Part shown: positions 46,691 to 58,617 of the stretch, one piece after another
Numbering within the stretch: position 1 is the stretch's first letter
How the letters are laid out: each line of letters opens with the position of its first letter
The notes under the pieces: model-generated
The model's database searches: none
What the model was told of the DNA's origin: nothing
What the model saw: the letters and a program-made list of their open reading frames with translations, nothing else
Assembly (NCBI GenBank): GCA_013420905.1
Contig: JAAXNY010000004.1
Coordinates: 310,001-374,000, forward strand
Length of the DNA stretch: 64,000 nt
Source: Collybia mongolica
Taxonomy: Eukaryota > Basidiomycota > Agaricomycetes > Agaricales > Clitocybaceae
Direction: 5' to 3'
Position numbers and translations under genes: made by a program

Positions 46691-47582
46691 GTCGTTTAAT
46701 TGCTTGTAAGCTGTTCGAACCTGGCTCATGAAAGAGAGCGCCTATGATGTGGCTGTGCACCTCATGGGCCCTGAGATGTTTTCGTGTGTGACTCTCGTCT
46801 TACCCAACTTGAAGTTGGATGTTGTCTACGTTATGGTCTGTCGTCGAGCACTCTGCTTGGCTTCTGAATTCCGGGCATCTTTCAACCGTGCCTTGTTGTT
46901 CCACTCGACCTATTTGACGGAGTAATACACTTGATGCCGTTGTCAAATTTGACACTTTCTGGGTCTCTGGATTGAAGGGGGGCCGAAGTTCTTCCGGGTT
47001 CATTTAGATGCCATAACCGAAAAATAGGGTACTATTGGGTATGCAGGGCTGGAGAGACGGGTTGATAATGGTATGCTGTTCGTTTACCCTCTCTTGAACG
47101 ACCTGACGAGCACCAGTGTAGGGAGAAGCAAAACTAAAGAATCAATCGTGAACGTCTGAACATCCCAGCAATTCATTCCCAGCTCTCTTATTATTGGGCA
47201 CATCAACTCCCGCCTCGCGCCTTCTTTTGCCAACTTCTCCAGTTCGGAACACGCCACCTGACGCTGAGACCCGGGCTGCCCCAAGATCACAGGGCCCCGC
47301 ATAAAGCGGGTTGCTTGCGGTGCGGGGTGGTGTTGGGTTCGCGTCGCGACCACAGGTGCCGAGTTCCTATTGAGATTGCTGGCATCCCTCCCGGTAGCTG
47401 GCTTCTTTGATATTCAAGAACGACAGAACTGATATGTATCTTGACAGGTCCTCGCGTGGCGGGAATATGGTCCGTACGTCTTTAGGTTCTTCAGTGGATT
47501 CTTGGCGACCGACCTTGTGGAATGGGTGGTCACATTGAGGGGGGCGTATACTTCTCTGAACTATGAACCGAGCATGGGATTG

Positions 47583-47592
47583 GCATAAAAGG
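47583..47592 (+). promoter_or_regulatory. TATA-like box of M15-like gene A
   Basis: GCATAAAAGG lies about 70 bases upstream of ATG 47660. The same xATAAAAGG form precedes the two other copies of this family. Confidence 0.45.
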
Positions 47593-47659
47593 CGGTGGGG
47601 GTGGGTGGTATTGTCTCAAGTTCTACGAACTCAAAACACTCTAGCTACATTTCACAAAC

Positions 47660-48291
47660 ATGAAGGTGTGTAGTTTGTTTCGCTCCTAGAATTGGTGGGG
47701 TGGCTAACGAGTTGTCCTAGTTCATCTCTGCCCTGTCCGTTCTCGCGATGGTGACCTATGCCAGTGCTGCCACCGCACTGACCCAGGCGCAAGCTGAGGC
47801 CAGACTGATTCCCAACGGGATCACGGCTTCGTCGACGGGCGGCTGCACCACCAAGTACGCGACCTCTCTATAACTTTGCTCGTATCCACGCTGACCCCGA
47901 AGCCCAACAGGTCCATCCCAACGTGCACCTCCTACTCCGGCATCCTCGACTCCACCGTCAACGGTGTCATCACCCTGAAGAAATCCGCTGGCGTCAGCTC
48001 GCTCGTCATCACCGGCGGTACCGAGGTGGGACATGCCAGCGGCACGTACTCGCACGCCAACGGATACAAGGTCGATGTGCGCCACTCGTCCGGCCTGGAC
48101 AGCTACATCAAGAACACATTCGCGAGGATTGCCAACCGTGGCGATGGGTACCCCCAGTGGAAAGCTGCCAGCGGAAACATTTACTGCGTCAGTCGGGTTC
48201 TATTCTAGTATTGCTTGGTGTACTGATTGGCCGCCTCTTTTAGGACGAGGGAACTCATTGGGACATCACATACTACACATGTGGCTGTTAG
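47660..48291 (+). CDS. small secreted M15-like (DD-peptidase-fold) protein, copy A
   Basis: Exons 47660-47665, 47721-47854, 47911-48187 and 48244-48291 join in phase to give 154 residues. Exon 1 is only ATG AAG. The signal peptide is KFISALSVLAMVTYASA. The mature part carries GGCTTKSIPTCTSY, LVITGGTEVGHAS, then SHANGYKVDVRH and DEGTHWDITYY. The spacing S-H-x-x-G-x-x-x-D followed later by E-x-x-H-W matches the two His and one Asp that bind zinc in M15 peptidases (VanY, endolysin type), including the glutamate before the last His. In that family the enzyme cuts peptidoglycan stem peptides, so an extracellular antibacterial or wall-related role is an inference. It has Cys in pairs (GGC, PTC, IYC, and an extra CGC end absent from the other copies). 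Confidence 0.75.
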
Positions 48292-48651
48292 ACGGCGTCT
48301 ATTATACCAACTCTTGTACTTCACGTGACTGTCAACAAAGAGATTTTCGGATTTTTTCATACGTGTTCATTTCGCGCTTCCATATCTTTTGAGGGCTTCC
48401 ATTCAACGCGACATTAGCCGTCCCTGTTCCCATGTCAAATTAATGGAGGTCCTTTGTTTTGTTAGAGAGTTTCTAGGCGCATGTTGAGAGGCGCACGGGC
48501 CCTCGTGGGGAATGGAGAGCGTGACTGGGAATAAGCGAATCATAATGTGACCTAGGTTGTGTGTGGGTGTGACTGAACCAGCAACTCCCATAACGACTTT
48601 GCATTCCAATTTCTCCATTCAACTTTTTCTTTTTGCGCGACCCCCCTGGAA

Positions 48652-50337
48652 ATGAGCAAAAAAGGTGTAAAGGCCGTCCCAAAACCCGTCTCCTCCTACG
48701 AAACCCGCGATGTCGTCCTAGGAAAAGTACGCGGTTTCCCCCCCTGGCCAGGCATGGTGAGCGGTCGCGTACTTTCAGCGCACCAGATCCCCTTTCTCTC
48801 TCCCCCCTCTAACAACCCAAACCCACCGCGCACAGGTCGTAGATCCCGATTCCGTGCCAGAAACAGTCGCAAAGGAGCGGCCAGGCTCGAAAAAAGCCAA
48901 TTTTTACTGCGTGCAGTTCTTCCCGACCGGCGACTAGTGAGTGGCGTCCCCCCCCCCCCCCTCCCCCCTCATATGCGGGCGGGGAAAAAAAAAAACATGT
49001 TAGCTCACGGAGCGGCGGTGCAGTGCGTGGCTCGTGGCCAAGGACATGTCGAAGCTGCAGACGCACGAGATCCAGTCGTACATCAGCGAGCCCTTCAAGA
49101 AATCGGGCGAGCTCCTGCAGGGTTACCGCATTGCGCTGGACCCCACGCAGTGGGAGGAGGAGCGCGCGATGGCGACGCACGAGGCCTTTGAGGAGGAGGC
49201 CAACGCGGAGGTCGACCAGCTCGAGAGCGACACCGAGGGTGCGAAGAAGCAGGCCAACAAGGTGGTGACGAAGAAGCGGAAGAGGGAGTCGGATGCGGCG
49301 TCCCTGCCCCCCGCGACAAAGGCGAAGAAGGCCCCGAAGGCGAAGAAGGACTCTGCGGAGCCGAAAGCGAAGAAGCCGCCGACGAAGGGGAGAAAGAACG
49401 GCGCCAGCAAGTCGAAGACGATGGTGGAGTCGGAGGATGAGGGCGAGGATGAGGCGGAGGCGGATGCAGAGGAGGACGGCGATGCGGGGCCTAGCAAGAA
49501 GACGTCACCTCCGCCGCCCAAAAAAGCGAAACGAGAAAAGGAGGAGGACGGCGAGGATTGTGAGGCGTCGTCGTCTGCTTTTCTCCTATTCCGCATTGAC
49601 TCCTTTGTTTTTCCCTTGCTCGTCAGCCAAACTTGCAGAAGACCCCGAAGCACTCAAGGTCCGCGAATGGCGGCACAAACTCCAAAAAGCATTCCTAGGG
49701 AAAGGCATTCCGAAAGAAGAGGTGCGTCGTTTGTATTTTTCGCTTTCGTTTCCAGCCCTCCTGAGATGTTTTTTTTGGTCGCAGGACACACCGAGCCTCG
49801 ACGCCCTCTTCACAACCGTAGAAACATACGACAAAATCAGCGTCCAGTACCTCCAATTTTCCAAGATCGGCAAGGTCATGCGGCATATTGCTGTACTGAC
49901 AGATGACAAGGTCCCCCGAGACGCGGATTACAGGTTCAGAGAACGGGCAAAGGCTCTCGTTGATAGGTGGCACCAGGTCCTGAACGCCAACAAGCCCAAC
50001 GGGTCAGATGCGGGGGGTGGGACTGCAAACGGGACCGCATCGGCGAACGGCAACGTCTCCAAGCCTGAGGAAAGCAAGGAGAAGGAGGAGAAGGTCACGG
50101 AAGGGACTGCGAATATTGATCTCAACGGTGACGGGACCACAGAACAAACAGACGGTGCGCATTGAGTGGTTTTTTGTCGCAGAATTTTGGGATATCGGGT
50201 TTCTGATTGACTTTGGTATAGCTCCTATGGCACCTCCGGCGGATGCTGACGCCGAGGCAGAGGTGGAGGTGGAGGGTGAGGGCGAGGGCGACACGTCGGT
50301 GCTGGCGGACGTCACGATGTCGGAAGCGGGCGCATGA
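48652..50337 (+). CDS. PWWP-domain chromatin protein with LEDGF-IBD/TFIIS-N-like domain
   Basis: Six exons (48652-48756, 48836-48936, 49024-49559, 49627-49721, 49785-50154, 50222-50337) join in phase to give 440 residues. The PWWP domain opens VLGKVRGFPPWPGMV and runs to FYCVQFFPTGDYAWL. It would read methylated histone tails. A long Lys/Ala/Glu-rich linker (KKRKRESD, KAPKAKK, SEDEGEDEAEADAEED) follows. The second domain begins VREWRHKLQKAFLGKG and continues LDALFTTVETYDKISVQYLQ, then FSKIGKVMRHIA and YRFRERAKALVDRWHQVL. This is the helical pattern of the LEDGF integrase-binding/TFIIS-N fold that docks transcription-elongation partners. The acidic tail is low complexity. This PWWP-to-IBD order mirrors animal HDGF/LEDGF proteins. 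Confidence 0.85.
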
Positions 50338-51031
50338 GGGGGTGCATACACGCTGCGTATTATGTTAAACGACCCTTCTTGTGCTCCCCTGGGGCTGTAA
50401 TATCTCTTTTTTGCTCTTTCTCGACCAACGTTCCGCCAGGATTTCTCTCCCGTCCTCTGCTTTACTTACGTCTTTTTTTTTTTTTTTTTTTTTTCTTGGC
50501 ACTATGTTTTGTTATTAATGAAGAATCACCGCTTTCCATTAGAATTGTCTTCGTTGTTTCGTTTAGTTCAGGTTGGGGAATGGACGGCGCTGCGTTCGTT
50601 GTGTTGTCGAGTTTTTTGTGTACATATCGCGCATGGAGGTGGGCTGGTTGTGGTGTTTGTGATGTGATATTTTGCAACTTTTTGATAGGCTACAGTATAT
50701 AGGCCTAAGTGCTACTTGTGTGACTATGCTTATGCTCATGCGATCGTTGAATAACGAGATCCAGATGGAGACAATAGAATATGATTCATATGTTTTTTAT
50801 TTTTATTTAAAATATGCCACACTTGACAAGCCCAAATCCGAAGCATGGAAGAATGCCGGGAATTAGTGGTTCCCTCCATCAACCGTGCCACCATGACAGG
50901 TCCTGACTGACACGAAGCCACTACAGACCACAGCCAGCCATTGCAGTACTGAGCACTGAGCACTGAGCACTGAACACTGATATTCGATATTCGAGCGAAC
51001 CCAGGACCGAGCGAGCTCTGTTCCCCCCAAC

Positions 51032-52955
51032 ATGGAAAGCACAAAGGACGGCGCTGCACTGGCACTGGCAGGGGAGAGGGACGTGGGGCCCGGGAGCCTG
51101 GCTTGGGTGCCGATCACGGAGAATCTGCAGGAGGCTGGGATGGGTGCGTCTGTGGTCGTTTTTTTTTTGGTTGTGGTTGTGCTGCACGATGGCTGATGAT
51201 AGTATGTGTGTTGGTTTTTTTTTTTTTTTTTCAGGTAGTACTGAGGCGACGATGGTTCGCGAGTGGCGGTTTGCGGTGCAGAAGGCGTTTTTGGGGAGAG
51301 GCCGGGCTAGGTTGCATGATACTGTGAGTGCCCATCCCCGCTCATCCTGCTCCCACCCCGTCACACCCCCCCGTCCGTACCCAAAACGAAACCCGGATCC
51401 ACGGCTGACCGCAGAACGCCGCCTTTTCATCGGTGTTTATTCATTTTATTTATCTCTTTGGCAGGACATGGCGGCGTTCGACGCGCTCTTCGCGGAGATT
51501 GAAGCGTACGAGATGTCGGTGCTGCACCTCGAGTACTCGAAGATCGGCAAGGTGATGCGGTATGTCGGTGCGCTGCCCGATGGGGCGGTACCGCGGGACG
51601 CGGTGTTTGGGTTCAGGGGGCGCGCGATGGGGATGGCGGAGAGGTGGAGGAGGGTGCTGGATCGGGCGAGGAGGGTGAGGGAGGTGGAGGTGGAGGAGGA
51701 TTATGTGGCGGGGCGCGGGGCGGTGGGGCGGGGAAAGGACGGGTGGGAAGGTAGCGGGGGGGTGATGCCGGGATCGTTGGGGGGATCTGGTGGCGCGGCT
51801 GTGGGGTGTGCGGATTCGAATGAAGCGCCGACGTCTGTTTTGGATTGGGTGCAGTCGCAGATCCGTGAGGGGCAGTCGGGCGAGCCGCTGAGGGTTGACT
51901 ATGGTCGTGGTATGGTTTTTTTTTTTTGGAAAGGGCTGTGGCGGTTTGGGCTGATAAGGCTTTTTTTTTTTTTTTTTCCTTAGGTGTTGGTGACCTGGTG
52001 GTTACTATGCCTGTCGGTGTGGACGAAGAGCTCTCAGTGTTGACGGTCCGTGAGTGGCGGGACACGCTCGAAAGAGGGTTCCTTTCCAAAGGTCGCGCAT
52101 CGGGCGAGGTACTCTATCCCTTCCCCCTCTCTAGTGCGCGATCCCACTAACTCTAATCCCCATCTACCTCAGGAGATGCCCGCCCTCCACTCCCTCCTCA
52201 CCACGATCGAAGCCCACCAGCGCGCCGGAAAGCTGCGCCTCTCGCACATCACATCGTCCGGGATCGGGAAAGCGGTGAACCACATCGCGCTTCTCCCGGG
52301 GGGCGGTGTGCCGAGGGATGGGGAGTTCGGGTTTAGGGAGCGTGCGCGCGTTCTGGTGGGGCTGTGGCGGGGGATGCTGGATCGGGCGGGGCTGGATGGG
52401 GGGAGGGAGATGCCTGTGGATGATGAGAGTGGTGGTTTGTTGCGGCAGGGTGAGGGGGGACTGCGGTATGGTGATTATGGAGAGAGGACGGGGGGTACGT
52501 TGTTATTAAGTATAGAGTGTTTGGCCTCGGGTCTAACTCGTATCTCAACTTTTTATAGAGGATGTGAATGCATTTACAGGGCTCGGTGAAGAGGATAACA
52601 CTAAGAACTCAGGACTACTATCTCAGAACGGAGGGCTAAACCCTACAACCCCCGAAGAGAACGCGACTGAACCATACATCGCCGAACTTATCAACGCCCT
52701 ACATATCGATCCCGGTGCCGAACCATCCACTCAGCCACTCCAAGAACAAGATCAAGAGTTTCCTCATGAAGACTGGAAGCTCGTCGAGCCGGAGCCAGAA
52801 ACTCCCCGCCGGTACGAAAATAGTATGTGGTCCATCCGAGCTCGTCACTGCGGACACTTGTATTGACGCCTTTTTTTGGACTTGTAGGAAAGCCCCTGCC
52901 GGATTTGGATGATGAAGGTGGGGTGGATGAGGATTGGGAGATCGTACAGCCTTGA
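51032..52955 (+). CDS. protein with two tandem IBD/TFIIS-N-like domains, no PWWP
   Basis: Seven exons (51032-51143, 51235-51323, 51465-51909, 51984-52108, 52173-52494, 52559-52822, 52888-52955) join in phase to give 474 residues from ATG 51032. Domain 1 reads MVREWRFAVQKAFLGRGRAR, FDALFAEIEAYEMSVLHLEY, SKIGKVMRYVGALPD and FRGRAMGMAERWRRVL. Domain 2 reads LTVREWRDTLERGFLSKGRA, LHSLLTTIEAHQRAGKLRLS, IGKAVNHIALLPG and FRERARVLVGLWRGML. Both are paralogous to the C-terminal domain of the gene ending at 50337, and an intron cuts all three at the same point. The rest is linker with an acidic end (DEDWEIVQP). It probably arose by duplication of the neighbour's last domain. A role as a transcription-elongation adaptor is inferred. 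No chromatin-reading domain is visible. Confidence 0.75.
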
Positions 52956-55310
52956 GTGTATGGTTTGGTTGCGAAAAGGAATTTATTATCGGTCTTGTTT
53001 ATCGGAGCCTTCGTTGTTTAATTTCATGTCTGTTTTATGTGGTGTTCGGATTGGGTTTCTTGCGCTGTTGGGATTGGGGGGCGCGTTGGTAGTGGTTGAT
53101 GCCGCGAGTGCTGCTCTAAGTGGGTGCGTGAGAGGGTTGGGGGCATGTTGTGGCTTGGGAGGTGTTTTGCTGAGCCGTGCTCTCATCCGTGGACCGTCCG
53201 GCGTCATGAGCACCTGCCATTGGGTTCTTGTTTAGTTTGATGAGGTTCATTACTTTTATTGTGGGCTCGACAACAGGGATGAATTTTTTTTTTCGTGTCT
53301 ATGGGCCACTTTCGCGCGCTTTGTGAACTGGTTTTTGTGTTTGGCCGTCATCGCGTCCGCGACCATAGCAAGAACATTTACATGGTATAAATCGCGTCGA
53401 TACTCATTCTGTGGTACTCGAATTTACCTGGACTGGTATAACGACACACGTCACCTGAGTTGGTGTGAGTCCGGTTTTCCTTTATGACTACCATGACGAC
53501 GTCGCTGGACGACGCCGATACCCAAAGGCGGGTGCTCCGGGGGTGAATTGCGAGCAGTTGAAGTTTCTTTGTAGGTTGGGTGTCACTTACGAAGGATGTT
53601 GAGAAGGCTGGATTGGGTACGTGTTCAGGAAACATCTGGCTCGAATCTCATACTAAGTACATGCATATCATCAGGAAACCGTGCAGAGATAATGGTCCGT
53701 GAATTGTACTCCAAAATCTAGTACAGGATTGGGTATCACTGATTCCATGACACGGTGAGTCCACAGTTCTGATGATTGCGTAACTGGGTGGATATATTTG
53801 ACCACCAACCATTCAGAACACTATACGTCGGTTCTCTCTGCTCTCTGTCAACTTCTCCACAATCAGCGCGGCGAGTCAGCAGTAGTACCATTCCAAGGGA
53901 GGGCGAGTCTAGGTTTTGGGAGCGGGTGTGTCGCCAGGGCTCAGAGGATGCACAGAGGTCTAAAGAAAAGGCAGTTGCAACGGCTTGGGTATCCTCTCTG
54001 GTTTTTCTAGGCGGGATGAAGAAAGGTTCAGGATGTCGAACATGGCGACACAGCATACCAAAGCTGCATGCTGCACCACTAAATCTTGTCAATGACCTCG
54101 CTTGAGCCAATCTACCCCATTGAGCCGACACAGACGACCCCGAAGATTTTGCAGTTCTCGAACAGCGATGTAGGCTCGACATTGCGTATCTCATTGGGCG
54201 CCAACCATTACAGGATCGGGCACATATTTTGTTCGGGCCTTCCTTTTTCGTGGTGTTGGCTCGGTTTCTCAGTTCAAGGATATCCCTAAACTCGACTCGT
54301 AGTCGTCTTAGTCGGGGGTTTCGACCATACTGGGTGGTTGATTCCAATCTTCCAGATCGTAAACTGACCAGAGCGCACATGAGTGAAGTCCATCGGCCCT
54401 TCGAGGCCAAGTATTCAAACCCAGGCTTGAAGCGTTTAACTTTATCTTCTGTCGTTACTTGACCCAGAATCCGTGGATACCTGAAGGAACCTCATCGCTG
54501 TCACCTGTAAATTGAGGCGCGACGTTACTCAGATACTGGAAAGCTTGCCGTTGAGGCCTTCGGCGCTGTCGGTGTTGCTACCGGGAAGTCTATTGATTTA
54601 AATATGTTCTCAGAAAAATAGCTAGGGTGCGTATAATCTGCTGGGCGTTGCATGATGAGTTCGGTTCTAATTGAATCTGATTATAGGGTGGCCATCAGCG
54701 TTCTTTTCTGCCGAGACTAAGATCGACAGTGATGATGTCCGATATGGCTCAGCCTGCAAATGATGTTTATCAAGCCCCCGGAGGGCTGTTGAGTTGTATC
54801 TGTGGCCTTATGCTTACAGTCCGTCTAGTTGATGTTATCAAATTAGGATTTGCTGTGCTATGTCATAAACTGCAAAGCTTGTCGCACATTCGACATACGT
54901 TACAATCAATGTCGACTATCTGACAAGAAGGACGAAAAGGCCTATCGTCTGATTCATCGCTTGTCAAGTGTCGGCCCTTCGTGAGTCTAGAATTCCTTTT
55001 TTAACATGAAACGCTTACATGGACATTTTGAGGTGTTAGCTACGACACTGCATTGAGATATTGTAGTTTGGGATATACGGTTTTGGTCCAAACACTCTTC
55101 ACCGATGATTACTACATGCGATTCTGTCATTGGTATCAAAGGGAGACTCAATTCTTGAATGTGTGCCATTGTTTGTCCGGTGGACTCGTCGATCACTGTT
55201 TCTATTCCAGTAAGTTTTTCCCAAGCATGCGGAGTCTGTCGATGGATCGTCGCGAGGGTATTCGACTTATTTAGCAGACGTCCAAGCTCCACTCGTCACC
55301 AACAGACGGC

Positions 55311-55318
55311 ATATAAAA
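55311..55318 (+). promoter_or_regulatory. TATA box of M15-like gene B
   Basis: ATATAAAAGG follows CACCAACAGACGGC and lies about 65 bases before the predicted ATG at 55379. The same context stands before copy C. Confidence 0.55.
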
Positions 55319-55378
55319 GGTTGTATGCGAGCATGGATATCTCTATCCTTGACAAGCAAAACTTGAGCAAAACTTCCT

Positions 55379-56011
55379 ATGGTTCGTTTTCTTCATATCA
55401 TGACGCCTGAGACAATGGCTTACTCTTTTTCACAGTATATCATTTCTGCACTTCCTTTGTTATCTTTGCTAGCCAGCTATGTGAGTGCTAGTGGTACGCC
55501 ACTTACACAAGCACAAGCGGAAGCTCGACTCAAGCCGAACGGTATCACCGCGTCCTCAACTGGAGGATGTACCAATAAGTGAGAATCCCGGTCCATATCA
55601 GAAGCGTGTCTAATGCCAAGTTACTGTGTTGTATAGGGCCACCTCGACCTGCACGTCCTACGAGGGCATTCTCTCTGGAACCGTCGATGGGGTTATCGCA
55701 CTGAAGAGCGCATCTGGCTCGAGTTCGTTGGTCATCACCGGTGGCACGGAGGTCGGGCACGCGGGCGGACAGTTCTCGCACGGCAATGGCTTCAAGGTGG
55801 ATGTCCACCACGCTACGACTTTAGACAAATACATCAAGAATACGTTCACCCACATTGCGAATCGGGGGGATGGGTTCCCCCAGTGGCGGGCTGCTAGCGG
55901 GGATACCTATTGCGTGAGTGGTGTTGTGGTGTTGAACCGTTTTTTGGGCTAATCGAGGTTTCTCCCCCACTCCAGGACGAGGGAACACACTGGGATATCA
56001 CATTTGTATAA
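55379..56011 (+). CDS. small secreted M15-like protein, copy B
   Basis: The preferred model has exons 55379-55381 (ATG only), 55436-55578, 55637-55913 and 55976-56011. It is in phase and mirrors copy A, whose first exon is ATG AAG. An unspliced start at ATG 55415 (MAYSFSQYIIS) is the alternative. The signal peptide would be YIISALPLLSLLASYVSA. The zinc-ligand pattern SHGNGFKVDVHH and DEGTHWDIT is intact, as are the Cys in GGC, STC and TYC. The C-terminus is shorter than copy A (DITFV). Relative to copy C, HANG has become HGNG and HAS has become HAG, without touching the ligands. It lies in segmental unit 1. Confidence 0.72.
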
Positions 56012-56583
56012 GTTCATGTATATTTCTTGAGATTTGGGGAAGATAGCCCGTCATGTGTCCTGGGGACACCTCTCATGTGCATGACGCAGACGCGTTCCAT
56101 CGATCGTTCCAGTATAATAGCGGACCAGGTATTCGTTCCCAGGGAAATTTTCATTACCTTATCTACCATTTTTACTGTCGTCGCAACCTCAGTCGATTCC
56201 CACTTTTTGTGGAAACTGAGTATGCTATTTTCTATTCTACATTATACTTTTACTTTACATTACCTTTAGTTATCTACTTACAATAAATAATGCAACAATA
56301 TAATTGATTCCCACTTCCCGTGGAGACTGAGCTATCTTACTTACACCGAGTTTCAACCAGTTGCATTAGATGTTGGCATATCTTGGACATACGCATTTGA
56401 GTTTCGAATAAAATATCTCACCTTAGCAAGCAATAACAATAATAATCTTTTATGCAACTTTTGACCGTCGGCACCACCCGAAACTTGTCTTGAAACTACC
56501 AGAAGCTCGAACGCTTTGACATTTCATTGATTCGACACCCAAAACTTCCTTCAAAACTTTCTGGGCCCATATCACCGTCAACC

Positions 56584-57060
56584 ATGGGTTTAACGAAAGC
56601 CGCACATGTCTTTAACAGTACTCAACTTCTCTTGAACTCCATACAGGATTTGTCGAACGTGATCTCGCCCCAAAGCTCACTATATCTGCCCTTAGACATC
56701 TGGCCAGTAATCGCTGAATACGTCTCTCCGTAAAACACCTCCAAAATCTCGCTGACTTGCCATGCAATATGTGAACTTGTACAGCCTTTCGTTTTCCGGC
56801 AGGTTAACTTTCATCTTTTCTGCACCAAGGAGGATAGAATTGGCGAGGATCTGGGTCGGACGTTGGAGAAACTGGCCTTTCCAAAGGCGCGACTTTTGGC
56901 GTATCGAGTACAAGATATATCTATATGCTCCCGAAGAAGGCGTTGGGACGCCTTTTTAAACCAAACCACATTTATAGCCATCCTGGAGTCTATCATCGTT
57001 CTCCCGTTTGCAACGACTCTTCATGTCAACAACACATCGGCGCTTTCTGCCTTGCATTGA
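56584..57060 (+). pseudogene. F-box gene fragment, unit 1
   Basis: This is a copy of the first part of the gene at 60151. It keeps MGLTKA, then LPLDIWPVIAEYVSP. Three defects are visible. The intron donor GTACGT of the sister reads GCACAT here. The Tyr after YVSP is a stop (TAA against TAC). The sequence loses similarity after the RLQRLF-equivalent position near 57,030, so all leucine-rich repeats are missing. It is a dead copy left by the duplication. Confidence 0.75.
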
Positions 57061-57929
57061 ATTCCCCATGATCGGCATGGCGAGTCAACGCTGAGCCCCG
57101 CGACGGCACCACCTCCAATGAGGACGGACGAACGAATTGAGCTTTGGGGAAGATGCGGTGGTTTGGTGGACCGTAGAAGATGAGATGAGAATGTATGAGT
57201 TTAGGGGTATATTCGCTGGAAAGGCGGCACCTGTCACTAACTGCTGCCGAAAAAAAATTGGCGGCTGCAACGGCTTAAATTTCCTCTCTGGATTTCCAGA
57301 TGGCACTCAAGATGTCAAACATGGCGACGCGATCCCATGCTATGGTTCTTGAATGGCGACACAACTCGAAATGGGGTTTCTCACCTGGCACCCACCATTA
57401 TGGGATCGGGCATATGTTCTGTTCGGGCCTTCCTTTTTCGTGGTTCGTTTTCTCTGTTCAAGGACGTCCTTAAAGTCGACTCGCAGTTCTTCTTGGTTGG
57501 GGGTTTCGACTATATCGGACGTTTCATTTCAATCCTTCGGATCATAAACAACCCCGAGGGCACATTAATGAAGGCCATTGATCCTTCGAGGCCAAGTACC
57601 CGAACTCAGGCTCGAGGCGTTTAACTTTTATCTTCTGTCATTACTTGACCCAGAATCCGTGTTTACATGAAGGAACCTTATCACTGTCACCTGTAAGTTG
57701 AGGCGCGACGCTACTCAGATACTCGAAAGCTTGCCGTCGAGACTCGAGGCCTTCCGGTGCTATTGGTGTTGCTAACTAAAAGTCTATATATTTTTTAATA
57801 AATATTTTTTCATAAAAATGGCTAGTGCGCGCATAATCCGCCGGACGTTGCACGATGAGTTCAATTCTAATTCAATCTATTCTTAGATAATGTTTGGTGA
57901 CTCTCGACCTCCTTTCTGCTGAGACTAAG

Positions 57930-58617
57930 AATGTCATTTCCGAGTTCTTTTAATAGAATGAGGTCATTCCTTTTTGCAGTGGGCCAAAATTTTCGATTCT
58001 TTGCAAAAATCGGTAACAGTTCACGTGACCTTGTGATCTAACTGTTCCCGTCCGTTTTTATCTATACTTTTCAACTTGATTCTTTGCTTTCAGTTCCATA
58101 ATGTTATTCTGTACAAGTTGTTGGTATGAACTCACTATTTTTCTGTGCGAAGTTGTTTCAAATGATAATAAAACGAGATTATTTATATATAAAGACATGA
58201 TTCTACAGCTTTATCGGTACTCGGCTGCTTGCACCCGAGAGTGACAGAGCTTAATCAAGCCTCCATTCTCTGTAGCACACCCTTCTCATCTATCTTTTGA
58301 TAATATTATCAAGCCTCTACCCAAAGATCACCTGCTTCTTTGTAATGAAACAGTCCAAGGCTGGGTTGGTGGTCTGTTGAGAATGCATTCAAGTGGTCTT
58401 GATCATGAGAATTCTCCCTGTTGGTCTGAGATTTTTGCTTACCACAAAGTATGTCATTGTCTTCTGTAAGAAAAGAACCTTCTTGGCTATAGCCTCGAGG
58501 ATGTCATTCAGGTCAATAAGCATTCGCTTGGTTGTATGCTTTTTTTATTACAGTTTACAATCAAAGACTTGGACCAGCCATGCACAGCACCGGCTATAAT
58601 ACTTAACGATAATTCTG
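57930..58617. other. 690-base insertion in duplication unit 2
   Basis: Unit 1 has only about 20 bases between GAGACTAAG and TATGGCTCAG, while unit 2 has about 690. The insert is A/T-rich, without ORF or clear terminal repeats. It may be a solo mobile fragment, or unit 1 may have suffered a deletion. Confidence 0.5.

Larger units (their letters stand above)
53860..57030. repeat. segmental duplication, unit 1
   Basis: This unit matches 57090-60620 in the same order: a non-coding block with GGATCGGGCA and TTCGGGCCTTCCTTTTTCGTGG, then AATCCGTG, CACTGTCACCTGTAA and AGCTTGCCGT, the M15-like gene, then the F-box start. Similarity by eye is moderate upstream and high over the secreted-protein gene. 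Unit 1 stops inside the F-box sequence near 57,030. Confidence 0.7.

Noticed and set aside
49123..49653. 176-codon minus-strand frame rich in Ser/Phe
   Set aside because: It is the antisense shadow of the Lys/Glu-rich linker of the PWWP gene.
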